64,000 bases of DNA, taken from assembly GCF_900142885.1 (NCBI RefSeq), contig NZ_FRCL01000013.1, forward strand, positions 1 to 64,000, read 5' to 3'. The notes beneath the pieces are model-generated. The model did not search any database. It worked only from the letters and a program-made list of their open reading frames with translations, and had not been told where the DNA came from. Below are positions 24,467 to 36,068 of this stretch, piece after piece. Source of the stretch: Flavobacterium xinjiangense. GTDB taxonomy: Bacteria; Bacteroidota; Bacteroidia; Flavobacteriales; Flavobacteriaceae. How positions within the stretch are numbered: the stretch's first letter is position 1; the number at the start of each line of letters is the position of its first letter. A program made the translations under genes and the position numbers.

Positions 24467-26731
24467 CTACCTCTTTAAAGAAAAATGAGATTTGAATATT
24501 TTAGAAATATTCTGTTCCGCATATTCAACACTAAACCAATAATCATTTGCCGGCATGGGATTTCCATTATACATGCCGTCCCATCCCAAACTTTTAGGTC
24601 TAATTTCTTTTAAGAATTTCCCATAACGATCAAATATTAGAATCCTGAAATCTGTTTGATCTTCTAAACTAAAGATGTTCCAAGTATCATGAAAACCATC
24701 ATTATTTGGAGTAAAATATTTAGGATAATCAATCACTAAAACATTTGAACGTGTTATTGGAGGACTGCAGCCATTTCTATCTTTTACGGTGATGGAATGA
24801 AAACCTAAAGCAACATATTCAAAAACAGGGCTATCTTGAAACGGACCGCTATCCAGCTGATATAAATAATCTCCAGGCGCCGTAGCTGTAATAGTCACTA
24901 CCTGGTTTTCAGAAAAAGCATCTGTAACATTCCACACTACATTTACGAGGGTCGATTGGTTTACAGTAACATTGATCGTTTTATTAGTTGCGCATTGATT
25001 TGGATTTGGGGTAAAAACATAAGATCCAGCCGTTGTATTATTAATAGTAGATGGAGACCAGGTGCCACTAATTCCATTAGGAGATACATTTCTCAAAATA
25101 GGAGCTACACTGCCAGAACAGATAGAGAGATCAGTGAAATCAGGTACAATCAGAGGATTAATTGTTACTGCTAATGTTTGTGTAGTCGCACATTCTGTAG
25201 TATTAGGTGTAAAAACATAACTGCTACTTGCTGTATTACTTATTGCTGCTGGAGACCAAGTACCTGTTATTCCATTCGGCGACGTAGTTGCTAAAGTTGG
25301 AGCAGTAGTTCCTGTACAAAAAGAAGGAATACCTGCAAAATTTGGAACTGATTTAGCCGTGACGGTTACATTTAAGGTTTGAGTTGTAGCACATTGATTT
25401 GCGTTAGGAGTAAACAAATAACTTCTACTTGTTGTATTACTAATTACTGAAGGTGACCATGTCCCCACAATTCCATTTGGAGATGTACTCCCCAAAAGTG
25501 GCGCGGTTGTTCCAGAGCAAAAAGGAGGAACAGCGGCAAAATTTGGCACTACAACAGGAACAACTGTTATTGACACCATAGTAGGAGTTAATGCAGTACA
25601 CTGGCCTGGATTAGGTGTAAAAGCATACGTTACTGGGCCTAAAACTGCAGTATTAACTGTAGCTGGGCTCCAAATTCCAGAGATTGGAGTTGCATTAGAA
25701 GAATTTGAAGGCAAAACTGAAGCTGTTGAATTTTGACAAACTGTCGCTGGAATAGTTGTGAATGTTGGAGTTACTAATGGCAAAACCGATACTGGCAACG
25801 ACTGTGTTGTAGCACAAGGAAATAAAACTGCGTTTGGCGTAAATATATAATTCCCACTTGTAGTATTACTGATTATTGCCGGTGACCACGTTCCTGTTAT
25901 TCCGTTTCGAGAAGTGGGTCCTAATATTGGTGCTACAGAACCGGAACAAAAAGCGGGAATGGCAGCGAAATTAGGTGTTATTGTTGCTGCCCCGCATGGT
26001 ACAGTACAAGTTAAAGTTTTGGCTGGGACACAAGGATGTGTTGCCGATGTCAGTGTTAATGTAGCGGATTGACCAGGCACCATTCCAAATACTTGGACAT
26101 GCGAAACACTAGTAGTCGAACTGACTGGAGAACTACCTTGAATTGTATATGTGTAATTATAAGTATTAGAAATCAGCGGATTGTTTCCCCAATCAAAAAA
26201 TACTGAAGAAGCTTTATCAGCGGCTGCTATTTGCGATGGATCACATGTAAAACCCAAGATAACTGCACCATTATCAGCGACCACATTTACATCAATCTTT
26301 GATCGTGAACTTTCTATTCCACTCACAGTCTCACTAACATAGTATGAAATAGTCCCTACCGTAGTTGTTGAAGGAGTTGGAGCTGTTGGGGATGCCGTCC
26401 CTCCGGTAGCATTGGTTCCATACCAATTCAACGTTCCCCCTGCACTGGCAGTTGCAGCTAACGGTGCTGCAACGCTATTTTGGCAAACATAAATTGGAGA
26501 ACTAACTGTTGGAGGAACAGTAGCAATATTTGAAAGAAACAAATTCGTATTTGTTTTTAGCAAAATTCCATGATTGCACATACTCTCAACAGAATATGTC
26601 GTGTTATCTAACTTACAATTAACACTGCTAATCCCATTTACAAAATTGACTTTATTACTAATATCAAAAGCATAAAGATTAAGATTAATAAACAAATAAA
26701 CCAATAATAATAGTTTAGTAAATTTTTCCAT
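24467..26731 (-). CDS. Secreted repeat protein with T9SS type B sorting domain
   Basis: This 754-aa protein starts at ATG 26731 (MEKFTKLLLLVYLF), which gives a proper signal peptide. Numbering from the upstream ATG at 26758, residues 83-160 form an Ig/PKD-like domain (VCQNSVAAPLAA...NWYGTNATGG). Five related repeats of 63-73 residues then follow from 261 to 600, each with a PxF, a CSG/CTG, a SPNGI.GTWSP and a Y.FTPN motif. The C-terminus has YFTPNNDGFHDTWNI, RYGKFLKEI, GWDGMYNGNPMPANDYWF, the gliding-motility-type (type B, TIGR04131-like) sorting signal for the type IX secretion system. The product is probably anchored at or released from the cell surface and may be an adhesin. The ligand is unknown. 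Confidence 0.9.
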   Translation of the reverse strand: MEKFTKLLLLVYLFINLNLYAFDISNKVNFVNGISSVNCKLDNTTYSVESMCNHGILLKTNTNLFLSNIATVPPTVSSPIYVCQNSVAAPLAATASAGGTLNWYGTNATGGTASPTAPTPSTTTVGTISYYVSETVSGIESSRSKIDVNVVADNGAVILGFTCDPSQIAAADKASSVFFDWGNNPLISNTYNYTYTIQGSSPVSSTTSVSHVQVFGMVPGQSATLTLTSATHPCVPAKTLTCTVPCGAATITPNFAAIPAFCSGSVAPILGPTSRNGITGTWSPAIISNTTSGNYIFTPNAVLFPCATTQSLPVSVLPLVTPTFTTIPATVCQNSTASVLPSNSSNATPISGIWSPATVNTAVLGPVTYAFTPNPGQCTALTPTMVSITVVPVVVPNFAAVPPFCSGTTAPLLGSTSPNGIVGTWSPSVISNTTSRSYLFTPNANQCATTQTLNVTVTAKSVPNFAGIPSFCTGTTAPTLATTSPNGITGTWSPAAISNTASSSYVFTPNTTECATTQTLAVTINPLIVPDFTDLSICSGSVAPILRNVSPNGISGTWSPSTINNTTAGSYVFTPNPNQCATNKTINVTVNQSTLVNVVWNVTDAFSENQVVTITATAPGDYLYQLDSGPFQDSPVFEYVALGFHSITVKDRNGCSPPITRSNVLVIDYPKYFTPNNDGFHDTWNIFSLEDQTDFRILIFDRYGKFLKEIRPKSLGWDGMYNGNPMPANDYWFSVEYAEQNISKIFKSHFSLKR
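24959..25978 (-). repeat. Tandem coding repeats (five units of about 190-220 bp)
   Basis: These are DNA-level repeats encoding the five modules of the T9SS protein. Units 1, 3, 4 and 5 are close to each other in sequence. Unit 2 is the most diverged (CQNSTASVLP in place of CSGTTAPLLG). Such repeats can expand or contract by recombination. Confidence 0.8.
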
Positions 26732-26939
26732 TGTTTTAGCATTATAAAATAACTTCAAATATCAATTGGGACTATACTACAAAGCTTAGTAAATATATAA
26801 AATTAGAAATTATTAAAGATTTATTTTTAAAAAAAATATTCAATTTTCAAAATCAATTCATTGACTAACAACAAAATAAACTGTAATCCTAATTAAAAAA
26901 TGGTGTAAAATATTACATAAACAAATATTCTCGAATGAT

Positions 26940-27554
26940 CTAAAAATGCAAAGAAACACCCAACTCAATATTTTTAGTGTTAAACCCAATATTGGGACTT
27001 GAGAGACCTGCATTAGAAACATGACGGACATTAGGCCTTACATCAAATTCAAATCTTTTAACTTTATAAGAAACCCCAAATGCTACAACATTCGAAAAAG
27101 CAAAACCTTTTGCAAGACGCTCAGTTTCGCCATCAGAAATCATAGGTCCTGTACTGGCTAAAAAAAAAGCATTGATTGATTTTGAAATTGGTTTTCTAAG
27201 TATAATACCTAGATTCAAAATGTACTGATTAATTGCATATTTTTTAGAAAACCGTTCTCTTTTTTCGATATAATCAGGATCATCAGGTGTAATAAAATAA
27301 GGATTAATAAGTTGATGTTCCGCAAAATTAATTTCTGGCTGAATCACAATCTCATACTGAAAAAATTTCTCCTTCCTTAATAAATAATTAAGTTCCAATT
27401 TATAATACTGATTTGTAAACGTGTAATCATCATTCTTAAATTCATTACCAAAACCAAAAGAAAAACCAACTGATAAATGTTCCCTCCTTATTTGTCCATA
27501 GATAGCATTAAAAACAAAAATAAGGACTACAGTAAAATGTAACTTTTTGTTCAT
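26940..27554 (-). CDS. PagL-like outer membrane acyloxyacyl hydrolase
   Basis: This 204-aa protein has a signal peptide ending NAIYGQ and a small beta-barrel pattern ending VSLHF. Near the C-terminus NVRHVSNAGLSSPNIG resembles the lipid A 3-O-deacylase PagL, with His178 and Ser180 as the catalytic pair in HxSNAG. The catalytic Glu of Pseudomonas PagL falls 12 residues after the Ser. Here that position is Asn, and the nearest Glu is Glu197, 17 residues away. Homologues in Bacteroidetes are usually annotated acyloxyacyl hydrolase. If active it would trim lipid A in the outer membrane. It stands alone, in the same direction as its neighbours. Confidence 0.7.
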   Translation of the reverse strand: MNKKLHFTVVLIFVFNAIYGQIRREHLSVGFSFGFGNEFKNDDYTFTNQYYKLELNYLLRKEKFFQYEIVIQPEINFAEHQLINPYFITPDDPDYIEKRERFSKKYAINQYILNLGIILRKPISKSINAFFLASTGPMISDGETERLAKGFAFSNVVAFGVSYKVKRFEFDVRPNVRHVSNAGLSSPNIGFNTKNIELGVSLHF

Positions 27555-27640
27555 ATCACTTCCGTATTAAAAATGATTAATTACTCTGCTATATTTATTA
27601 AAATTAATCATTATTTATTTAAAACACCTTTCGATTTAAA

Positions 27641-27675
27641 CAAAAAAAAAGATCCAACTTTCGTTGGATCTTTCT
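27641..27675 (-). terminator. Rho-independent terminator of secDF
   Basis: GATCCAAC and GTTGGATC form an 8-bp stem around TTTC. On the minus strand it is followed by nine T. Confidence 0.88.
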
Positions 27676-27700
27676 CAATTATAATAAGTTGAATAATAAA

Positions 27701-30670
27701 TTAAACTTCTTGATGATGCTGTTCGATTAACTTTTTATCTTCTTTAGAAATCGTATCAACCAATACTGGAGTTGCGATAAATAATGAAGAGTAAGTACCC
27801 ACAATAATACCAACTAACATAGCGAAAATAAATCCTCTGATAGATTCACCTCCAAAAATGAACATGATAAACAACACACCAATCATAGTTAATGACGTAT
27901 TGATCGTTCTTGACATTGTTGAATTAATTGATTTGTTAACAATTTCAGCGAAAGAACCTTTAGTTTTTCCATCCAAAAATTCACGAACTCTGTCAAATAC
28001 AATAACAGTATCATTCATTGAGTAACCAATTACGGTAAGAATAGCAGCAATGAAATGTTGGTCAATCTCCATACCAAAAGGCATAAATTTATAACATAAC
28101 GAATATATTCCTAAAACAAAAATAACATCATGCGCCACAGCTGCAATTGCTCCTAAACCATATTGCCATTTTCTGAAACTAATAAGTAAATATAAGAATA
28201 CAATTAGCATAGCTCCAAGAACAGCCCAGTAAGCATTGGTTTTGATATCCTCAGCAACAGTTGGTCCCACTTTTGAAGCCTGAACAATACCAAGTTTTTT
28301 TCCTTCGTAAGCATTTACAAATTTATCATAAGTTAAACCCGCAGAAAAATGTTGTTTCAAATTATCGTATAATAATTTATTTACTTCCTCGTCAGCTTTA
28401 GTCCCGTGATCTTCTACTTTATATTTTGTAGTAATTTTTAATTGATTATCGTTACCAAAAATCTTAGCCTCTGCACTACCAAATACCTTAGTCAATTCTG
28501 CTTTTACAACTTCTGCTGCAACTGGCTTTTCAAAACGAACTTGAAAAGTTCTTCCTCCCACAAAATCTACACCTTGATCTAATTTATTTGTGAATAATGA
28601 GATTACACTAACAATAACTACAATTGTAGAAAAAGCATAAGTCCATTTTTTTACACCTAAGAAATCAAAATGAAAGTTTGTAAAGAAATTTTTAGAAAAC
28701 CCTGTTACAAAAGTCAAATCATTCTTTCCAGCAATATTTCTGTCAATAAAGATTCTTGCTATAAATATAGAAGTAAATAAAGAGGTCACAATACCAATCA
28801 ATAATGTTGTAGCAAAACCTTTAATTGGTCCTGAACCAAAAATAAATAATACCGTACCAATCAAGATATGTGTAACGTTTGCATCTACAATAGAACGCAT
28901 TGCACCTTTCCAGCTATAGGAAGCTTCAACAGCCTCTCCAAGTGTTTTACCTGCACGTAATTCTTCTTTTGCTCTTTCATAAATGATAATATTTGCATCT
29001 ACTGCTGTACCCATCGTCAATACAATACCTGCAATACCAGGAAGCGTCAATACAGCACCTAAGCTTGCCAAAATTCCGAATAAGAATAATAAGTTAACCG
29101 CTAAAGCAATATTTGCATACCAACCCGCTTTACCATAGTAAACGATCATCCAAAGTGATACCAAAAGCAATCCAACAAGTGCTGAATTTGTACCATTATC
29201 AATTGCTTCTTGACCTAAGGATGGACCTACTACTTCTGATTGAACAATTTCTGCCGCAGCTGGTAATTTACCTGCTCTTAAAACATTGGCTAAATCTTTA
29301 GTTTGAGTTACATCAAAAGTTCCTGAAATTTCAGATCTACCTCCAGCGATTGGACCGCTAGAAACTCCTGGTGCAGAATAAACTACATCATCAAGAACGA
29401 TAGCAATGCTGCTTTTTTGTGTAAAAGCTCTTCCTGTTAATTCTTCCCAAGCTTTTGCACCTTGGTTATTCATTTGCATAGAAACAGCTGGTTTACCTGC
29501 TTGATCAAAAGTATCTTTAGCATCAGTAACAACACCACCGGCCATTGCAGGAATGTTGTCTCTATTTCCTTTTAATGCGTATAATTCTACTGCATCAACA
29601 TCTTTTTCTTTTGCATCCTTAATAACTGAAGGAATACCCCAAACAAACTTAGCATAACGTTGATCTCCAGCTAATAAAACTCTGATATCTGCTCTTTTTA
29701 AATATCCGTTAACAACAGCGGTATCTTTTGGTGAGAAAAGACCTAAAACTGGTCCACCACCTTGACCTATCATTTTATCCAATAAAGGATTATTTCCTTT
29801 TTTAGTCGCCGCAGAATCTTTTCCGTCAGTTAATAAAGCACTCAAAGAGTCTTTAGCTACTGTTTTTACTTCCCCTTTAGTGATTTCGGTTTTTTTTAAT
29901 GACTCATTTGCAGCCATCAAAAAGTTTCCAATTTCATCAATTTTGTAGGTTTCCCAAAACTCTAATTGAGCAGTACTTTGTAATAATTTCTTGATTCTAT
30001 CTACATCTTTAGCGCCCGGAAGTTCAACAAGAATTTGTCCAGACTCTCCTAATTTTTGAATATTAGGTTGTGTTACACCAAATTTATCGATACGTTTTCT
30101 TAAAACCCCAAAAGCACTTTCTACAGATTCATCTACTTTTCTTGAGATTACCTTTTTTACTTGTGCATCAGTCATTTGAAAATCTACTCCACCCTCACCT
30201 TGCAAACTTCTATTCGCAAAAATATCAGGAGAAGCCAATTTTACTGTTCCTTTTGAATTTGCTTCAAAAGCATCAAAAAACTTATCTAAGTACGATTTAT
30301 TACCTTGTAAATCTGCAGTAGCATCAGCCAAAGACTTATTGAAAACTGGGTTTTTAGAATTATTAGATAATCCTTTCAATATGTCTTTAACAGAGATTTG
30401 AAGTATTACGTTAATACCACCTTCTAAGTCAAGACCTTTATTGATTTGTTTGTCACTTACTTCATTGAAAGTAAAATCAGTAAACCCAAGATTAAATACT
30501 TTTTCTTTTCCAATGGAATCTAAATATTTAACTTCTTTTTCAGGATTTCCACCAGCAAAAGATTTTGCATCATTTTTTACTTTGCTTGAAACAAAAGTGA
30601 AAGAAAGTTGGTAAATACTTACCAATGCAAATAGAATTGCGAAAAATTTAATAAGTCCTTTATTCTGCAT
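27701..30670 (-). CDS. secDF: Protein translocase subunit SecDF (fused)
   Basis: This 989-aa protein joins SecD and SecF in one chain, the usual state in Bacteroidetes. SecDF uses the proton gradient to pull proteins through SecYEG on the periplasmic side. The N-terminus has one helix, then the P1 region with LDLEGGINVILQISV and PGAKDVDRIKKLLQSTAQLEF. SecD membrane motifs are GTAVDANIIIYERAKEEL and the following helices. The SecF half has GVDFVGGRTFQVRF and GYSMNDTVIVFDRVREFL. A low-complexity insertion around residues 260-300 (KGEVKTVAKDS, AATKKGNNPLL) is lineage-specific. Complete, monocistronic, with a terminator. Confidence 0.97.
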   Translation of the reverse strand: MQNKGLIKFFAILFALVSIYQLSFTFVSSKVKNDAKSFAGGNPEKEVKYLDSIGKEKVFNLGFTDFTFNEVSDKQINKGLDLEGGINVILQISVKDILKGLSNNSKNPVFNKSLADATADLQGNKSYLDKFFDAFEANSKGTVKLASPDIFANRSLQGEGGVDFQMTDAQVKKVISRKVDESVESAFGVLRKRIDKFGVTQPNIQKLGESGQILVELPGAKDVDRIKKLLQSTAQLEFWETYKIDEIGNFLMAANESLKKTEITKGEVKTVAKDSLSALLTDGKDSAATKKGNNPLLDKMIGQGGGPVLGLFSPKDTAVVNGYLKRADIRVLLAGDQRYAKFVWGIPSVIKDAKEKDVDAVELYALKGNRDNIPAMAGGVVTDAKDTFDQAGKPAVSMQMNNQGAKAWEELTGRAFTQKSSIAIVLDDVVYSAPGVSSGPIAGGRSEISGTFDVTQTKDLANVLRAGKLPAAAEIVQSEVVGPSLGQEAIDNGTNSALVGLLLVSLWMIVYYGKAGWYANIALAVNLLFLFGILASLGAVLTLPGIAGIVLTMGTAVDANIIIYERAKEELRAGKTLGEAVEASYSWKGAMRSIVDANVTHILIGTVLFIFGSGPIKGFATTLLIGIVTSLFTSIFIARIFIDRNIAGKNDLTFVTGFSKNFFTNFHFDFLGVKKWTYAFSTIVVIVSVISLFTNKLDQGVDFVGGRTFQVRFEKPVAAEVVKAELTKVFGSAEAKIFGNDNQLKITTKYKVEDHGTKADEEVNKLLYDNLKQHFSAGLTYDKFVNAYEGKKLGIVQASKVGPTVAEDIKTNAYWAVLGAMLIVFLYLLISFRKWQYGLGAIAAVAHDVIFVLGIYSLCYKFMPFGMEIDQHFIAAILTVIGYSMNDTVIVFDRVREFLDGKTKGSFAEIVNKSINSTMSRTINTSLTMIGVLFIMFIFGGESIRGFIFAMLVGIIVGTYSSLFIATPVLVDTISKEDKKLIEQHHQEV

Positions 30671-30845
30671 TATTACTAAAAATTAATTATTTTTATTTAT
30701 TTATTTTTGTTTTAACCCCATAAAATAAGCCCTGACAACGATTTTTAATATAAAAAACGAATATCCCGAATTACATCATTTTTTTAAACCGAGCAAATAT
30801 ATAATTTAGGTTAAGATTAACAAATTATTTATGGATTAATCTCAA

Positions 30846-30871
30846 GAAAAAGACTGCAATAATGCAGTCTT
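30846..30871 (-). terminator. Rho-independent terminator of mdh
   Basis: AAGACTGCA and TGCAGTCTT surround a 4-base loop, with T-rich sequence following on the minus strand. Confidence 0.85.
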
Positions 30872-30892
30872 CCCTCTTTTATAATTAAAATA

Positions 30893-31828
30893 TTATGCTA
30901 ATATCGATTTTAATGCATCATTCATTTGTCTGACTGCATCAGCACTTTTAGCAAATAATGCTTTTTCTTGGTCATTTAACTTAATATCAAGAATTTCTTC
31001 TACTCCATTTTTACCAATGATACAAGGAACACCGATACAAATATCGTTTTGACCGTATTCTCCTTCTACAAAAACAGAACAAGCAATCATTTTCTTCTGG
31101 TCATTCAAAATACTGTCCACTAAAAAAGCAACAGAAGCTCCCGGAGCATACCAAGCAGAAGTTCCTAAAAGACCTGTAAGTGTAGCTCCGCCAACCATTG
31201 TATCAGCAGCTACTTTTTGCAATGCATCTTCTGAAAGAAATTGAGATACCGGAATTCCATTATAAGAAGCCAATCTTGTTAATGGAATCATGGTTGTATC
31301 TCCATGTCCACCAATCACCATTGCCGAAATATCATTTGCAGGCTTATCTAAAGCTAATGATAAATAGGTTCTAAAACGAGAACTATCTAAAGCTCCACCC
31401 ATTCCAATAATTCTATTTTTTGGCAATCCAGTAGATTTCAATGCTAAATAAGTCATTGTATCCATAGGATTAGAAACGACAACAATAATAGTATCTGGGG
31501 AATGTTTTAATACATTTTCAGCAACCGTTTTTACAATTCCAGCATTAATACCTATTAATTCCTCACGTGTCATACCTGGTTTTCTAGGAATTCCTGATGT
31601 AATTACCACTACATCACTCCCTGCCGTTTTTGAATAATCATTAGTTACACCCGATACTTTAGTATTGAAACCGGTATTGGTAGCACATTGCATGATATCT
31701 AAAGCTTTTCCCTCAGCAAAACCTTCTCTGATATCCAATAATACTACTTCACTTGCAATCCCTCTATAAGAAATTACGTCTGCACAGGTTGCACCTACAT
31801 TTCCTGCTCCTACAATGGTAACTTTCAT
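30893..31828 (-). CDS. mdh: Malate dehydrogenase
   Basis: This 311-aa NAD-dependent enzyme interconverts malate and oxaloacetate in the TCA cycle. It is of the LDH-like MDH type (COG0039). The Rossmann motif is VTIVGAGNVGATCAD. The substrate loop is SGIPRKPGMTREELIGIN, the catalytic histidine is in IGGHGDTTMIPL, and VSNPMDTMTYL is also conserved. Length is normal. It lies between secDF and gyrB on the same strand with its own terminator. Confidence 0.96.
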   Translation of the reverse strand: MKVTIVGAGNVGATCADVISYRGIASEVVLLDIREGFAEGKALDIMQCATNTGFNTKVSGVTNDYSKTAGSDVVVITSGIPRKPGMTREELIGINAGIVKTVAENVLKHSPDTIIVVVSNPMDTMTYLALKSTGLPKNRIIGMGGALDSSRFRTYLSLALDKPANDISAMVIGGHGDTTMIPLTRLASYNGIPVSQFLSEDALQKVAADTMVGGATLTGLLGTSAWYAPGASVAFLVDSILNDQKKMIACSVFVEGEYGQNDICIGVPCIIGKNGVEEILDIKLNDQEKALFAKSADAVRQMNDALKSILA

Positions 31829-31943
31829 ATTATAAAATTTATTCGGTTATTAGTTAATTTTTATGGTTGATCGCTCAATTGTATATTCGATTAATCGCTT
31901 AGTTTACCTTCAGACAATTAATCGAATAAACAATTAAACTTTA

Positions 31944-34267
<2,324 letters not shown>

Positions 34268-35893
34268 TTACTTTACTTTTTCACCTTTTAAATAAGTACT
34301 TACAGGATTCATTTTTACAATTTGATTCTCATTAATCTTCATTAAATCTTGATCGTACATAACAAAATCAGCCCACTTACCTACTTCCAAACTTCCTTTT
34401 TCTTTTTCTTCGAAATTGGAATAGGCAGCCCAAATCGTCATTCCTTTTAAAGTCTCTTCTCTGGTTAATGCATTTTCCATTTGGAAACCTCCTTTTGGAT
34501 AATTCTTACTGTCTTTTCTGGCTACTGCTGCATGAAAAGTCAACATAGGATTTACTTCTTCTACAGGAAAATCAGTTCCCAAAGCTATAATTCCCGCTTT
34601 TTGAAGTAATTTTTTATAGGCATAAGCGTTTTTCATTCTTTCTTTCCCCAACCTTTCGCCTGCCCAATACATATCAGATGTCGCATGCGTGGGTTGTACA
34701 GAAGGAATGATTCCAAATTTGAAATAATCAAAATCTTCTTCACGCAAAACCTGTGCATGTTCAATTTTCCATCTTCGGTCTTTTTTACCGGCTAAAACTT
34801 CCTTATAAATTTTCAAAATTACGGTATTTGCCGAATCTCCAATAGCATGCGTATTCAACTGAAAATTTGAAGCTGCGATTTGTGTTGCTATCGATTTTAA
34901 AGCTGGTACCGGTGCCAACAAAGCTCCATATTGCCCTGGCTTATCAGAATACGGTTTATGCATGCAAGCACCACGAGATCCCAAAGCGCCATCACCATAC
35001 ATTTTAAAGGAACGCACATCTAAATTATCCGTTTTATAAATTCCTTTTTTTAGATATAAATCAATATTTTTTTGGTTTGCAGTAATCATAGCGTACACAT
35101 TAAGCTTCATCACTTTTGCTTTTTGTAAACTATCCATCAAATGAATAATATCAGGATCCAATCCCGCGTCATTTACGGTCGTCAATCCATAATCAAACAT
35201 CACTTTTTCAGCATCCAACAAAGCGGCAATTTGTATTTTACGAGTTGGTTTCGGAATTATTTTAAACACCAATTCCATCGGATTATCTACTAAAATTCCT
35301 GTTGGCTCCCCATTTGCAATTTCAATCTGTCCGCCAACAGCTTTCGTGTCTTTAGTGATTCCTGCTAATTTCAATGCTTTACTATTTACTATAATCGCAT
35401 GCCCGTCCACTCTATTCAATACTACAGGAATATTAGGAAATGCAACATCTAAATCTGCTTTTGTTGGATACTTTTTTACCTTCCAATCGTTTTGATCCCA
35501 ACCGTTACCTACAATAAACGTTGGATTTTTATCTTTTTGAAAAGCCTTTAAACGGGTAATTATTTCGTCCATACTTTTAGTACCGCGCAAATCAGCTTCC
35601 TGCAGGCTTAACCCATAACTGTAAAAATGGCAATGAGCGTCGATTAAACCCGGGTAAATAAATTTCCCTTCCCCGTCTATTGTGTTTTTGGATTCATATT
35701 GTTTTGTAATTTCATCAGTAGTACCAATTGCTACAATTTTCCCCTTATCAATTGCCATAGCCGAAGCCGTTCCAAAAGAGTTATTAACTGAATAAATAGT
35801 CGCATCGGTAATAATGGTATCTACGGAAACTTTATTTTTTTTATCACAGGAAACCAACAAAAACAAAGCAAGAAATAAAGTAATAAATCTCAT
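34268..35893 (-). CDS. Amidohydrolase family lipoprotein (YtcJ-like)
   Basis: This 541-aa metal-dependent hydrolase starts at ATG 35893 (MRFITLFLALFLLVSC), giving a lipobox with Cys16. The metal motif HxH is in LIDAHCHFYSYG. NRVDGHAIIVNSKAL, HAIGDSANTVIL, WKIEHAQVL and ALGTDFPVEEVNP are the amidohydrolase-3 family blocks. Homologues act on N-acyl or cyclic amides, but the substrate of this lipid-anchored, probably periplasmic form is unknown. It is monocistronic between gyrB and asnB. Confidence 0.92.
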   Translation of the reverse strand: MRFITLFLALFLLVSCDKKNKVSVDTIITDATIYSVNNSFGTASAMAIDKGKIVAIGTTDEITKQYESKNTIDGEGKFIYPGLIDAHCHFYSYGLSLQEADLRGTKSMDEIITRLKAFQKDKNPTFIVGNGWDQNDWKVKKYPTKADLDVAFPNIPVVLNRVDGHAIIVNSKALKLAGITKDTKAVGGQIEIANGEPTGILVDNPMELVFKIIPKPTRKIQIAALLDAEKVMFDYGLTTVNDAGLDPDIIHLMDSLQKAKVMKLNVYAMITANQKNIDLYLKKGIYKTDNLDVRSFKMYGDGALGSRGACMHKPYSDKPGQYGALLAPVPALKSIATQIAASNFQLNTHAIGDSANTVILKIYKEVLAGKKDRRWKIEHAQVLREEDFDYFKFGIIPSVQPTHATSDMYWAGERLGKERMKNAYAYKKLLQKAGIIALGTDFPVEEVNPMLTFHAAVARKDSKNYPKGGFQMENALTREETLKGMTIWAAYSNFEEKEKGSLEVGKWADFVMYDQDLMKINENQIVKMNPVSTYLKGEKVK

Positions 35894-36003
35894 AATAAAC
35901 ATTTTAGTTTTGCTAATATAAAAAACTACGCTTAATTATTTAAGACAATGCGCAATTATAACGTTTTTTCAAATTCTATAGTTTTCCACAAATAAATTTC
36001 CCA

Positions 36004-36037
36004 TAAAAAAAACGCTCTCGAAAAGGAGAGCGTTTTA
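36004..36037 (-). terminator. Rho-independent terminator of asnB
   Basis: AACGCTCTC and GAGAGCGTT surround GAAAAG. On the minus strand the stem is followed by eight T. Confidence 0.88.
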
Positions 36038-36068
36038 ATCTATTTATAAAATCTTCTTTAAATACTCT

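Noticed and set aside
24956..25174. Plus-strand reading frames inside the T9SS gene
   Set aside because: They are antisense frames over coding repeats with no family resemblance.
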